Shown: positions 38,720 through 47,883, counted from the stretch's first letter. The stretch: DNA of 64,000 nucleotides from Myxococcus stipitatus (GCF_021412625.1 NZ_JAKCFI010000004.1:248001-312000), one strand, 5' to 3'. Made by a program: numbers and translations. The notes: generated by a model from the sequence alone, not told the origin.

Positions 38720-40032
38720 ATCCCCGCGCCCTCGCCATCCTCGTGCTGGCGCGCGTCCGCGCGACGGACGCCTACCTCAACGTGGTGCTCGACACGATGC
38801 TGTCCGAGTCACCGCCGAAGGACCCGCGCGACGCGGGCCTCGTCACGGAGCTGGCGTATGGCTCCACGCGCCGGCAGCTCGCGCTGGACTACGCCATCAC
38901 CCGCTTCGCCGACCGCAAGCTGGACGCCATGGAGGACCGCGTGCTCGCGGCCCTGCGCGTGGGCGCCTACCAGCTGTTCCACACCCGCGTGCCCGCGCGC
39001 GCCGCCGTCGCGGAGACGGTGCAGGCCCTGAAGGAGGTGGGCCTCACCCGCGCGGCCGGCTTCGTCAACGCCATCCTGCGCAAGCTGGCGGACCTGCCCG
39101 GCCCCCCGCTGCCGCCCGCGTCCGACGTGGCCCTCCACCTGTCCGTGCGCGAGAGCCACCCCCAGTGGCTCGTCGAGCGCTGGCTGCGCCAGTTCGGCCG
39201 CGAGCGGGCGGAGGCCATGCTGGTGGCGGACAACCAGTCCCCGCCCGTGGTGATTCGCGCCAACACGGCGAAGGTGACGCGCGACGCGCTGCTCGCCCAG
39301 CTCCAGGAGGTGGGCGTGGACGCGAAGGCGGCGACGCTCTCCCCGGTGGGCATCGTCCTGCCGTCGGTGGGACGCGTGGAGGACCTCTACGGCTACGCCG
39401 AGGGGCTGTGGCAGGTGCAGGACGAGGCCGCGCAGCTGGTGGGCGTCTACGGCGCCATCCCCGAGTCCGCCCGCGTGCTCGACGCGTGCGCGGCGCCCGG
39501 CGGCAAGGCGTGCCACCTGGCGCAGTCGCACGACGTGGTGGCGGTGGACCTGCACGCGCACAAGCTCCGGAAGATCGAATCCGAGGCGAGGCGCCTGGGG
39601 CTCACGGCCCGGCTGAAGGCCCACGCGCACGACGCGGCGGAGCCGTTCCCCCAGGAGTGGGGCGAGTTCCACGCCTTCATGGTGGACGCGCCGTGCTCGG
39701 GGCTGGGCACGCTGCGCCGGCACCCGGAGCTGCGCTACCGCCGCAAGGAGGAGGACATCCCCCGGCTGGCGGCGCTCCAGCGGCGCATCCTGGAGAACTG
39801 CCAGGAGGCGGTGCCCGCGGGGGGCCTGCTGGTGTACGCGGTGTGCACGGCGGAGCCGCAGGAGGGGCAGGACCAGGTGGAGATGTTCCTGCGCAGCCAC
39901 CCGGAGTGGACGGCGGAGCCGCCCGTGCTGCCCGGCCTCAAGCTGCCGCTGACCCAGGCATACCTGCGCACCCTGCCCGGGCCGGAGGGCTTCGACGGCT
40001 TCTTCGCCGCGCGCCTGCGAAAGCTCTACTGA
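38716..40032 (+). CDS. rsmB: 16S rRNA (cytosine-967-C5)-methyltransferase
   Basis: A 438-residue protein. An N-terminal NusB-like RNA-binding domain (ELAYGSTRRQLALDY, LRVGAYQLFHTRVPARAAV, GFVNAILRKL) precedes the SAM-dependent domain with LDACAAPGGKACHLA (SAM binding), the motif IV cysteine in VDAPCSGLGTLRRHPE, and the catalytic cysteine in YAVCTAEPQE. It methylates C967 of 16S rRNA. It overlaps the AroQ-like gene by four bases. A hairpin directly after the stop probably terminates the operon. Confidence 0.94.
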   Translation: MNPRALAILVLARVRATDAYLNVVLDTMLSESPPKDPRDAGLVTELAYGSTRRQLALDYAITRFADRKLDAMEDRVLAALRVGAYQLFHTRVPARAAVAETVQALKEVGLTRAAGFVNAILRKLADLPGPPLPPASDVALHLSVRESHPQWLVERWLRQFGRERAEAMLVADNQSPPVVIRANTAKVTRDALLAQLQEVGVDAKAATLSPVGIVLPSVGRVEDLYGYAEGLWQVQDEAAQLVGVYGAIPESARVLDACAAPGGKACHLAQSHDVVAVDLHAHKLRKIESEARRLGLTARLKAHAHDAAEPFPQEWGEFHAFMVDAPCSGLGTLRRHPELRYRRKEEDIPRLAALQRRILENCQEAVPAGGLLVYAVCTAEPQEGQDQVEMFLRSHPEWTAEPPVLPGLKLPLTQAYLRTLPGPEGFDGFFAARLRKLY

Positions 40033-40043
40033 CGCGCGGCCGG

Positions 40044-40070
40044 CGACGACGCGTCGCTCACGCGTCGTCG
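40044..40070 (+). terminator. Terminator hairpin after rsmB
   Basis: Perfect 10-bp repeat CGACGACGCG (40044-40053) / CGCGTCGTCG (40061-40070) with a 7-base loop. The right arm falls inside the 3' end of the convergent lysR gene. There is no T-run. Confidence 0.5.
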
Positions 40071-40963
40071 GAGGGAGGCAGGTTGGCCGCGGCCTTGAAC
40101 GCCTCCAGCACGGCGGCGGAGGCGCGGTCCAGGTACTTGCCCTTGCGGATGAGCAGGCCGATGGGGCGCGACACGGGCCCCTCGGCGATGGGCTTGGCCA
40201 CCAGCGAGCCGCCCTTCACCTCGCCCTGCGCGGTGGCCATGGGGAGGATGGCGACGCCCAGGCCCATCTCCACCGCCCGCTTGATGGTCTCCACGTTGTC
40301 CATCTCCATCACCGGGTTGATGTCGATGTTCTTCTCGCGGAAGAGCCGGTCCAGCGCCTTGCGCGTGGGGGCCTCGCGGTCGAACGCGATGAAGGGCACG
40401 CCGGACAGCGCGGTGAGCGTCACCTTCTGCTTGCTGGCGAAGGCGTGGCCGGGCGCGCAGACCACCGCGAGCTTGTCATCGCGGAACGGGAGGATGTCCA
40501 CGCCCGCGCGCGGCTGCGGGTAGGCGACGATGCCAATCTCCGCCGCGCCCAGGATGACGTCGTCGTACACTTGGTCGTTGCGCCGGTAGTTCAGGCGCAT
40601 GTTCACCTTGGGGTGCGACTTGAGCAGCTGCTTCTGCACCGTGTTCAGCTCGTGCAGCCCCACCGAGTAGATGGTGGAGACCGTGGTGGTGCCCGCCACC
40701 TCGGTCGCCTGCTCGCGAATCTCCTGCTCCACCTCGGAGAAGCGGGCGAGGATCTCCTTGCAGCCGCGGAACAGGCGCTCGCCCGCCGGCGTCGGCGTCA
40801 CCTGCCGCGCGCTGCGCGACAGGAGCTTCTGCTCGTAGCGGTTCTCCAGCGCGCGAATCTGCTGGCTGACCGCCGACTGCGTCACGTGGTTGAGCTGGGC
40901 CGCGCGCGAGAACGAGCCGGTCTCCACCACGTCACAGAACATTTTCAGGGACTCGAGCTGCAT
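40058..40963 (-). CDS. LysR family transcriptional regulator
   Basis: 301 residues. The N-terminal winged helix-turn-helix reads MQLESLKMFCDVVETGSFSRAAQLNHVTQSAVSQQIRALE (written here as the whole HTH, residues 1-20 and 21-40), and the C-terminal periplasmic-binding-like domain contains GAAEIGIVAYP and VEMGLGVAILP. GGAG lies seven bases before the ATG. The target is not clear: the upstream neighbour is a small membrane gene on the same strand and the next is a divergent glycosyltransferase. LysR proteins often autoregulate from sites like the TA-rich dyad just upstream. Confidence 0.93.
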   Translation of the reverse strand: MQLESLKMFCDVVETGSFSRAAQLNHVTQSAVSQQIRALENRYEQKLLSRSARQVTPTPAGERLFRGCKEILARFSEVEQEIREQATEVAGTTTVSTIYSVGLHELNTVQKQLLKSHPKVNMRLNYRRNDQVYDDVILGAAEIGIVAYPQPRAGVDILPFRDDKLAVVCAPGHAFASKQKVTLTALSGVPFIAFDREAPTRKALDRLFREKNIDINPVMEMDNVETIKRAVEMGLGVAILPMATAQGEVKGGSLVAKPIAEGPVSRPIGLLIRKGKYLDRASAAVLEAFKAAANLPPSDDA

Positions 40964-41010
40964 GGCCGCTCCCTACTCCTAACCTAATGCTCAGGCCACA
41001 ACTAATTAGC
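40964..41010 (-). promoter_or_regulatory. Promoter/operator region of lysR gene
   Basis: A short A+T-rich stretch containing the 8-bp palindrome CTAATTAG near 41001 and two TAACCTAATG-like half sites. It is placed immediately upstream of the LysR-type gene and may be its autoregulatory site. No footprint-like certainty. Confidence 0.4.
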
Positions 41011-41117
41011 CCGGCTTCGCCGCGCCGCCAATGCTTCTAACCCGGCGGGTTGACTGGCCGATGGGCGGCGGGCAAGGGGGGGCCCCGCGCGGCGAGTCGG
41101 CCGTGGACGGGGGGCGC

Positions 41118-41414
41118 TCAAGGGCTGTCCGCGGGGGGGGATGACGCACGGCGCCGGAGCAGGACGAGCAGGGCCGCGGCGAGCGAGACGAGGGCTCCGC
41201 CGAAGGTGGACTGGACGCGGCCCAGCTCGTGGTGCGTCTGCCGGAGCAGGTCGCACTGGGGGCCTGTCAGTCCGGCGCAGTCCTGGGCGCCGAACAGGCC
41301 GCGCAGGCCGATGCCCAGCAGGTACAGCCCGCCGAGCAGCAATCCACCGCACAGCCCGAGGGCCGCCGCGCGGGGCAGGGAAGGCTTGCGTGGTGGCTCT
41401 GTCGAGGCGGACAT
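41118..41414 (-). CDS. Small two-span membrane protein
   Basis: 98 residues: short basic N-terminus, first transmembrane helix (AALGLCGGLLLGGLYLLGIGL), a loop with two cysteines (DCAGLTGPQCDLLRQ), second helix (GGALVSLAAALLVLL), then an Arg-rich end. The topology suggests the cysteine loop is periplasmic, where it may form a disulfide. No family recognised. It is divergent from the glycosyltransferase gene, with 69 bases between the starts. Confidence 0.6.
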   Translation of the reverse strand: MSASTEPPRKPSLPRAAALGLCGGLLLGGLYLLGIGLRGLFGAQDCAGLTGPQCDLLRQTHHELGRVQSTFGGALVSLAAALLVLLRRRASSPPADSP

Positions 41415-41483
41415 GCAGGGCGCTATAGCCTCGAGGGGCGGGCGGGCTCAACGCGGGAGCGGCGGGCGCGTATGCTCGGGGAC

Positions 41484-42581
41484 ATGCGAATCCTCTATGG
41501 GGTCGTCGGCGAGGGCATGGGCCATGCGACGCGCTCGCGCGTGCTGCTCGAGGCGCTGACGCAGGAGCACGAGGTCCACATCGTCGTCTCCGGCCGCGCC
41601 CAGGACTACCTGGCGAAGCGGTTCCAGAACGTGCACGGCATCTGGGGGCTGACCCTCGCGTACGAGGGCAACTCGGTGAAGAAGTGGCAGACGGTGCTGC
41701 AGAACCTCACCGGCGCGGTGACGGGCTGGCCGCAGAACGTGCGGCGCTACTTCGACCTGGTGGACGAGTTCAAGCCGGACGTGGTGGTGAGCGACTTCGA
41801 GACGTTCAGCTACCTGTTCGCGCGGGCGCACCGGCTGCCGGTCATCAGCGTGGACAACATGCAGGTCATCAACCGCTGCCAGCACGAGCCTGCGCTGCTG
41901 GCGGGGTACGAGGACAGCTTCGAGACCTCGCGCGCCATCGTGAAGGCGAAGCTGCCCGGGGCCTTCCACTACCTCGTCACCACGTTCTTCTACCCGCCGG
42001 TGCGCAAGCGCCGCACCACGCTGGCGCCGTCCATCCTGCGGCCGGAGATCCTGGAGGCGAGGTCGGAGCCGGGCGAGCACCTGCTGGTGTACCAGACGTC
42101 CACCACCAACACGGCGCTGCCGGACATCCTCAAGGCCGCGGGCATCCCCTGCAAGGTGTACGGGCTGCGCCGCGACCTCACCGAGGACCTGGTGGACGGC
42201 AACCTCACATACCGGCCCTTCAGCGAGAAGGGCTTCATCGACGACCTGCGCACCGCGCGCGGCGTGGTGGCCAGCGGCGGCTACACGCTGATGAGCGAGG
42301 CGGTGTACCTGCGCAAGCCCATGCTCAGCATCCCCCTGGAGGGCCAGTTCGAGCAGATCATCAACGCCCTCTACCTGGAGAAGCTGGGCTACGGCATGTA
42401 CGTGAAGACGCTGACGGTGGACGCGCTGAAGGAGTTCCTGTCGCGCGTGCCCCGCTGCCAGGAGGCCCTGAAGGGCTACGAGCAGGAGGGCAACACGCGC
42501 ATGCTCTCCGCGCTGCGCGAGCAGCTCGCCCTGGCGTACGAGCACCGGGGCCACTGGGCCATGGAGCGGGCCCAGGACTGA
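41484..42581 (+). CDS. Glycosyltransferase of the MJ1255/UGT-like family
   Basis: 365 residues from ATG 41484 (a second ATG at 41472 is in frame). GT-B fold: the N-terminal loop RILYGVVGEGMGHATRSRVL is typical of MJ1255-type and UDP-GlcNAc-using transferases, and the C-terminal donor site has VASGGYTLMSEAVYLRKPML, SIPLEGQFEQIINALYLEKLG. The sugar and acceptor are unknown; glycolipid or polysaccharide synthesis is plausible. It converges on the SDR gene with only 9 bases between the stops. Confidence 0.84.
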   Translation: MRILYGVVGEGMGHATRSRVLLEALTQEHEVHIVVSGRAQDYLAKRFQNVHGIWGLTLAYEGNSVKKWQTVLQNLTGAVTGWPQNVRRYFDLVDEFKPDVVVSDFETFSYLFARAHRLPVISVDNMQVINRCQHEPALLAGYEDSFETSRAIVKAKLPGAFHYLVTTFFYPPVRKRRTTLAPSILRPEILEARSEPGEHLLVYQTSTTNTALPDILKAAGIPCKVYGLRRDLTEDLVDGNLTYRPFSEKGFIDDLRTARGVVASGGYTLMSEAVYLRKPMLSIPLEGQFEQIINALYLEKLGYGMYVKTLTVDALKEFLSRVPRCQEALKGYEQEGNTRMLSALREQLALAYEHRGHWAMERAQD

Positions 42582-42590
42582 CGGGCCCCC

Positions 42591-43640
42591 TCAGTGCAGC
42601 GGCACGTCCGTCTCGTTGTTGCGCTCGGCGGCGCGGCGGGACAGCTCGGTGAGCCAGGAGCGGGTGAGGGGCGTCTGGCTGTCCACGCCCGCGTGGCGGT
42701 CCTGGAGGCTGCTCTGGGGCAGGCGCCGGTTGGCCCACGCCAGCACCGCCGCCGTCAGCTCGGGGGCCAGCGCGCGGCCCCACACGGCCAGCCGCGTGGG
42801 CAGCCCCACCAGCACCTCCGCGTCGCCCCGCCGCACGGCGGCGAGGATGATGCGCGCGGCGCGCTCGGCGCTCACGGACATGCCCGGCAGTGAGTCGCTC
42901 ACGGAGAACCACGCGTATTCGGCCTCGTGGTTGCCCTTGAAGCGGGCGTTGAGCGGGCTGCCGGTGCGCATCAGGCCCGGGCACACCGTCGTCACCCGGA
43001 TGCCGTCCTGGCGCAGCTCCGCGCGCAGCCCGTCCGACAGGCCCACCAGCGCGAACTTGCTGGCCGCGTAGGGCACCAGGTGCGGCACCGCCACGCGCCC
43101 GCCAACGGAGGCGATGTTGACGATGCGCCCCTCTCCGCGCCGCTTCATCTCCGGCAGCACCGCCAGCGTGGTGTGCAGCGCCCCCCACAGGTGCGTGTCC
43201 ACCGCCTCGCGGAAGTCCTCCAGCGTCATCGACTCCAGCGGCCCCACCTGGATGACGCCCGCGTTGTTGACGAGCACGTCCACGCCGCCCCAGCGCTCGT
43301 GGACCGCGGAGACCGCGGCCTCCACGCTCACCTGGTCGCGCACGTCGCAGGGCAGGGCGAGCACCTCGCCTCCCTCCCGCTCGAGCTCGTCGCGGGCGCG
43401 CTGGAGCGACTCCTCCTCCCGGCCGCACAGGGCCACGCGCGCGCCCTGCCTCACGAGCTGGCGCGCGAGCACCAGCCCCAGGCCGCGCGTGCCTCCGGTG
43501 ATGAGCACGTCGCGGCCCTGGAACGAATAGCGGGTGCGGCGCAGCGCCCGGCCCAGCCCCAGCGCCACGCCGACGCCGGCCGCCACCAGCGTGCCCGGGG
43601 TGAAGCGCCGCGCCCGTCCATCCTTGCGCCTGTCAGCCAT
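42591..43640 (-). CDS. Short-chain dehydrogenase/reductase with N-terminal membrane segment
   Basis: 349 residues. A basic N-terminus and a hydrophobic stretch (GTLVAAGVGVALGLG) precede a classical SDR domain: cofactor loop TGGTRGLG, NNAG, catalytic NIASVGG (Ser) and YAASK (Tyr, Lys). The C-terminal ~80 residues extend beyond the usual SDR length (about 250) and include VLVGLPTRLAVWGRALAP. It is probably a membrane-associated NAD(P)-dependent oxidoreductase. AAGGAG supports the ATG. The redoxin gene lies just upstream on the same strand (33 bases), so they may be co-transcribed. Confidence 0.85.
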   Translation of the reverse strand: MADRRKDGRARRFTPGTLVAAGVGVALGLGRALRRTRYSFQGRDVLITGGTRGLGLVLARQLVRQGARVALCGREEESLQRARDELEREGGEVLALPCDVRDQVSVEAAVSAVHERWGGVDVLVNNAGVIQVGPLESMTLEDFREAVDTHLWGALHTTLAVLPEMKRRGEGRIVNIASVGGRVAVPHLVPYAASKFALVGLSDGLRAELRQDGIRVTTVCPGLMRTGSPLNARFKGNHEAEYAWFSVSDSLPGMSVSAERAARIILAAVRRGDAEVLVGLPTRLAVWGRALAPELTAAVLAWANRRLPQSSLQDRHAGVDSQTPLTRSWLTELSRRAAERNNETDVPLH

Positions 43641-43673
43641 GGGGAGCTCCTTCGCGTCGCGTGGGTGGGGTGT

Positions 43674-44150
43674 TCAGTGCGCGGGGGCGGGGGCCGCCGC
43701 GGAGGTGTCGTACTGCGTGAAGCGCTCCAGCGCGGGGCGCAGCCGCCGGGCGGCGCCCTTGCCGCACAGGTGGTGGCGCAGCCGGCCGTCGGCGTCGAAG
43801 AGGAGCCAGGCGGGGGTCTGCTTCACGCCGTACGCCTGGGCCATGGAGCCGTCGTCCACGGCGATGGGGTAGGTCAGGCCGTGCTCGCGCGCGAAGGACT
43901 CCACCGCGTTGGTGTCGCGCAACTCCCTGGCGGAGTGGGTGACGTCCACGCCGATGACGCGCAGGCCCCGGGGCCCGAACTCCCGCCGGAAGCGCTCGAG
44001 CGAGCCGAAGTCGTTGGTGTCCGCGTCCGCGCTCATGGAGAAGAAGTGGAGCAGCACGGGCAGCTCGTCCAGCTCCGAGACGTGGACCGGGGCGTTGATC
44101 CACCCGCCATCCGGGTCGAGCAGCGTGAGGGGGATGTCGTGCGTGGGCAT
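43674..44150 (-). CDS. Thioredoxin-fold (AhpC/TSA-like) protein lacking CXXC
   Basis: 158 residues with the redoxin strand order: VHVSELDELPVLLHFFS, RVIGVDVTH, YPIAVDDGSMAQAYGV and the cis-proline motif QTPAWLLFDADGR. The position of the resolving CXXC (after HFF) reads SMSADAD, so both redox cysteines are missing; the only cysteine in the chain is Cys129, in a different place. It is therefore unlikely to reduce disulfides and may bind a partner instead. There is no signal peptide. GAGGAAG supports the ATG. The SDR gene follows. Confidence 0.75.
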   Translation of the reverse strand: MPTHDIPLTLLDPDGGWINAPVHVSELDELPVLLHFFSMSADADTNDFGSLERFRREFGPRGLRVIGVDVTHSARELRDTNAVESFAREHGLTYPIAVDDGSMAQAYGVKQTPAWLLFDADGRLRHHLCGKGAARRLRPALERFTQYDTSAAAPAPAH

Positions 44151-44319
44151 GCGGGCTTCCTCGAAGGGTTGGGCTTCATCCCAAGGTCGCCTCTGAAGCT
44201 ATGCATCCGCCGGAGCGCCCCGGACGTCCGGGAGCGCCGGGTCGTCCGCCCGCCGGGACGCGGGGGAGGGGCGGCGTGGCGCTGGACGCCCGGTCGGGGA
44301 GAGGGCAGACACTCACCCC
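44151..44319. other. Divergent intergenic region, redoxin / aminotransferase
   Basis: 169 bases of G+C-rich sequence separating two starts. No recognised promoter hexamers, repeat or dyad stands out. Confidence 0.3.
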
Positions 44320-45450
44320 ATGCGCATCCCCGACTTCAAGCTGGAGCGGTACTTCGCGCGCTGGGAATTCTCCGCGCCCTACCTGCTGTGCTCCTCGGAC
44401 ATCGAGGGCTGGAGGATGAAGGACCTGCTGGCGCTCGCCGACGCGGACGCCCAGGCGCGCTGGGAGGCGCTGACGCTCGGCTACACGGAGTCCACCGGGC
44501 TGCCCGCGCTGCGCGAGGAGATCGCCGCCCTGTACCCCGGCCTCTCGGCGGACCACGTGCTCACCTTCGCCGGCGCGCAGGAGGCCGTGTTCGTCCTGAT
44601 GAACGTGCTGCTGGGCCCAGGCGACCACGCGGTCGTCACCTGGCCGGGCTACCAGTCCCTGTACGAGGTGGCGCGGGCGACGGGCGCGGACGTGACGCTG
44701 CTGCCCCTGCGAGCCGAGGAGGGGTGGGCGCTGGACCTGGAGGCCCTGCGCCGCGCGCTGACGCCGCGCACGCGCGTGGTGGTGGTGAACTTCCCGCACA
44801 ACCCCACCGGCGCGCTGCCGGACCGCGCGACGTTCGAGGCGCTGTGCGCGCTGTGCGACGAGCGCGGCATCCACCTGCTGTCCGACGAGGTGTACCGCCT
44901 GCTGGAGTACGACGTCCGCGACACGCTCCCGCCCGCCGCCTCCGTGTCGCCGCGCGCCTTCAGCCTGGGCGTCATGTCCAAGGCCTTCGGCCTGGCCGGC
45001 CTGCGCGTGGGGTGGCTCGCCAGCCGCGACGCGGACGTGCTGCGCCGCTGCATGGCCTACAAGGACTACACGACCATCTGCAACGGCGCGCCCGTGGAGG
45101 TGCTCGCCCTCATCGCCCTGCGCGCCAAGGCCCGCGTGCTGGAGCGCAGCCGCGCGCTGCTCGCCGGCAACCTCGCGCTGCTGGACGCCTTCTTCGCGCG
45201 GCACGCGGACACCTTCCAGTGGGTGCGCCCGCGCGCGGGCAGCGTCGCCTTCCCGCGCCTGCTCCGCGACGAGCCCGTGGCCCGCTTCACCCAGGCGCTC
45301 GTCGACCGCGAGGGCGTGCTGCTGCTGCCCGGCGACGTCTACGACTTCCCCGGCAACCACTTCCGGCTGGGCCTGGGCCGCGCCAACCTCCCGGACGCCC
45401 TCTCTCGCCTGGAGCGTTTCGTTTCCGACACACTCCGCGCCGGCCATTGA
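44320..45450 (+). CDS. PLP-dependent class I/II aminotransferase
   Basis: 376 residues with all landmarks of fold-type I aminotransferases: GYTESTGLPALREEIAALY, substrate-side Asn in NFPHNPTG, PLP-binding Asp/Tyr in LLSDEVYRLLEY, Schiff-base lysine in VMSKAFGLAGLRVGW, and Arg near FRLGLGRANL. The substrate cannot be named. The ribosome site is weak. It stands alone; the next gene on the same strand (45634) has its own leader. Confidence 0.88.
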   Translation: MRIPDFKLERYFARWEFSAPYLLCSSDIEGWRMKDLLALADADAQARWEALTLGYTESTGLPALREEIAALYPGLSADHVLTFAGAQEAVFVLMNVLLGPGDHAVVTWPGYQSLYEVARATGADVTLLPLRAEEGWALDLEALRRALTPRTRVVVVNFPHNPTGALPDRATFEALCALCDERGIHLLSDEVYRLLEYDVRDTLPPAASVSPRAFSLGVMSKAFGLAGLRVGWLASRDADVLRRCMAYKDYTTICNGAPVEVLALIALRAKARVLERSRALLAGNLALLDAFFARHADTFQWVRPRAGSVAFPRLLRDEPVARFTQALVDREGVLLLPGDVYDFPGNHFRLGLGRANLPDALSRLERFVSDTLRAGH

Positions 45451-45633
45451 TGCGGCACGTCGTCCCCTTCGACGCCCCGTCCCAGAGGGCGACGCGACGC
45501 GTCAGGGTTCGCCCGGGGTGCGGGGTTTCCGTGTCCTCGACCTTTTACACCCCGCCGCCCTAGAGTGAGCGCTCCCCTGACAGGTCCCCCACCCGGCAGG
45601 GCTCTTCCCCACCTCGAGATGGAGGCGCTCAAG

Positions 45634-46518
45634 ATGAAGAAGCTGATCGGCACGGCGGTCGTCGCCGCGACGTTGATGGTTGGCACCGAGGCGGCCGCCA
45701 CCAACTACACGCTGTGGATCCACGGCCGGAACGGCGGGACGACGCAGGCGGGCAACTACGGCGACTTCAGCTACTGGGGGCCGGCGGGCACCGCCGCGGG
45801 GGTGAACAAGAAGGCGGTGAACTGGAACGGCAAGGAGCGCGTCGGCGGGCAGAACGCGCGCATCCGCGACGCGCTGGACTGTTTCTGCACCGGCGACAAC
45901 TGGTGCTACATCGCCGCGCACAGCGCGGGGGACCTCCAGATCGGCTACGCGCTGGCCCTGTATGGCGGCAGCGCGCGCTACAAGAAGAACGCGACGCCCA
46001 ACGCCAGCGGCGTCTGTGGCAACACCGACGGCACCACCCAGACGGGCTGGAACATCAAGTGGGTGAACGTGGCGTCGGGCGCTGGCGGTGGCAGCGAGCT
46101 GGCGGACGTAGGCGAGTGGGCGGTGAACGAGCCGCTGGTGAGCGACCTGGTCACCACGACGGCCCGGGCGATGTACGACCACAACGCCACGCGCGGCGTC
46201 TGGTTCTACATGTTCGCGGGCGCCAAGGGGACGCTGTACTCGGGGCTCCTCCCGGGCCAGGACGACGAGGCGGTCTCCTACCACTCGACGGGCGGCGTCT
46301 CCGGCGACGCCGGCAGCTCGCAGTGCAACCCGGGTGACTGGTTCTGCGGGGGCACGCTCACCACCGGCACCTCGAAGACGAGCGACGGCCGCGCGAAGTG
46401 GAGCTTCCACACCGTGTCGCTGCGCGACGACGGCGAGTCCTTCAACCACTACGCCAATGGCAACTGGGGTGGCATCGTCGCCAAGGTCCGCGAGGACGTG
46501 GTGAAGTACGCCTACTGA
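45634..46518 (+). CDS. Secreted alpha/beta-hydrolase-like protein
   Basis: 294 residues. A clean signal peptide (MKKLIGTAVVAATLMVGTEAAA) is followed by a compact domain that opens NYTLWIHGRNGG, like the oxyanion-hole HG motif of lipases, and has AAHSAGDLQIGYAL at the nucleophile-elbow position (HSAGD, not the usual GxSxG). Six cysteines (CFCTGDNWC, SGVCGN, QCNPGDWFCGG) suggest disulfides in an exported protein. A secreted esterase or lipase is a reasonable guess, not proven. GGAGG nine bases before ATG 45634 favours it over upstream starts. The next gene begins 24 bases later. Confidence 0.68.
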   Translation: MKKLIGTAVVAATLMVGTEAAATNYTLWIHGRNGGTTQAGNYGDFSYWGPAGTAAGVNKKAVNWNGKERVGGQNARIRDALDCFCTGDNWCYIAAHSAGDLQIGYALALYGGSARYKKNATPNASGVCGNTDGTTQTGWNIKWVNVASGAGGGSELADVGEWAVNEPLVSDLVTTTARAMYDHNATRGVWFYMFAGAKGTLYSGLLPGQDDEAVSYHSTGGVSGDAGSSQCNPGDWFCGGTLTTGTSKTSDGRAKWSFHTVSLRDDGESFNHYANGNWGGIVAKVREDVVKYAY

Positions 46519-46542
46519 GCCCGTCGCGCGCGCTGAAGCACC

Positions 46543-47883
46543 ATGACCCCCACCAGCTCCGCCTCCTCCGCTGCCACTCGCGCGCGCCGCGCCGGGTGGG
46601 CTGTCTTGTCGTTGTGCGTGGTGCTGGGCGCCGTGGGGTGGTGGGGGCTTGGGGGCGACGCCGAGGGCGCGCCAGGAGCCTCCGGGACGGAGGGCGCCAC
46701 GGCCGTGGGCAGGCGGGGCCCCGCGATGGCCGCGTCCCCCGGGAAGGCTTCGGGGGGAGGCGGTTCGGCGGGCGGGTCCGTCGCCGCGGCCTCTTCCGGC
46801 GCGCCGGGGGGGCGGGACTCGCCCACGCCCCGGGAGCGTGAGCGCGAGGAGCTGAAGGCGCTGTGGCGGCAACGGCTGGAGCGCGCGAAGCGGACGCTGG
46901 AGTCCTATGTCGCGGCCACGCGCTACCCGCCGCAGTCCCGGCCCATCGAGGAGCACCCGGACCAGGTGACGCTGGCCGAGCCCGAGCGGCTGCGGCCGTT
47001 GAGCCGCGAGCATCCGGAGCTGCAGCTGCGCCTCAAGCAGGACCGCGTGTTCGTGGTGGGCGACGAGGCGGTGCACTTCTTCGTGTCCTGCGAGGACGCG
47101 CAGCGCCAGCCACGGCCCTGCCAGGTGTTGTCCGCCTCCGCGCACGAGGCCGAGTACGTCCAGGGCGCGGGCATGATGCCCGCGGTGCCCGTCGTCTTCA
47201 CGGACGACGGCGTGGGCGGCGACGCGGTCGCGAAGGACGGGGTCTTCACCGGCCGGCTCCAGCCGTCGAAGCAGGGCTTCCCGCTGTTCTCCGGCACGCT
47301 GCGCGTGGACGTGGTGGTGCGCTCGGACCGGGCGGAGGGCACGGCCTTCCTGGACATCCTCTACACGCCCTCTCCGCCGGCGACGTTCACCGGCAAGGTG
47401 CGCGAGGAGGTGTCGGCCGGCTCGCTGCTGCTCTATCTGGGAATCAATGTCCGCAAGGCGGGCCGGTACGTGGTGGCGGGCCGCGTGGACACGGAAGGGG
47501 GCGAGCCCTTCGCGCACGTGTCCTTCAACGAGGAGCTGAAGGAGGGCGCGCAGGAGGTGAAGCTCACCGTCTTCGGCAAGCTCATCCGCGACGAGGACCC
47601 CTCCTTCCCGCTGAAGCTGCGTGACGTGGAGGGCTTCCTGCTCAAGGAGTCCGGAGACCCGGACCGGGAGTTGATGGCCACGCTGCGCGGCGAGGTCCAC
47701 ACCACGCACGACTACCAGGCCTCCTCCTTCTCCCCCGACGAGTGGCAGGGCGAGGTGCGCCGCCGCTACATCGACGAGTACACGAACGACGTCCTCGACG
47801 CTCAGCGCCAGCTCGAGCTGCTCGTCGCGGAGGAGGAGGGCAAGAAGCCGCCGCCGGGCGACGGCGACAAGTCCCCGCCGTGA
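46543..47883 (+). CDS. Exported anchored protein with beta-sandwich domain (choice-of-anchor X-like)
   Basis: 446 residues. An N-terminal hydrophobic segment (GWAVLSLCVVLGAVGWWGLGG) is followed by a Gly/Ala/Ser linker, a charged helix (ERERE...WRQRLERAKRTLESY) and a C-terminal beta-rich region: VVFTDDGVGGDAVAKDGVFTG, FSGTLRVDVVV, SLLLYLGINVRKAGRYVVAG. The DDGxxGD...DGVF block resembles the extracellular choice-of-anchor X / Ca-binding type. It is probably tethered to the inner membrane or exported. It begins 24 bases after the secreted hydrolase-like gene, so the pair may be co-expressed. Confidence 0.65.
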   Translation: MTPTSSASSAATRARRAGWAVLSLCVVLGAVGWWGLGGDAEGAPGASGTEGATAVGRRGPAMAASPGKASGGGGSAGGSVAAASSGAPGGRDSPTPREREREELKALWRQRLERAKRTLESYVAATRYPPQSRPIEEHPDQVTLAEPERLRPLSREHPELQLRLKQDRVFVVGDEAVHFFVSCEDAQRQPRPCQVLSASAHEAEYVQGAGMMPAVPVVFTDDGVGGDAVAKDGVFTGRLQPSKQGFPLFSGTLRVDVVVRSDRAEGTAFLDILYTPSPPATFTGKVREEVSAGSLLLYLGINVRKAGRYVVAGRVDTEGGEPFAHVSFNEELKEGAQEVKLTVFGKLIRDEDPSFPLKLRDVEGFLLKESGDPDRELMATLRGEVHTTHDYQASSFSPDEWQGEVRRRYIDEYTNDVLDAQRQLELLVAEEEGKKPPPGDGDKSPP

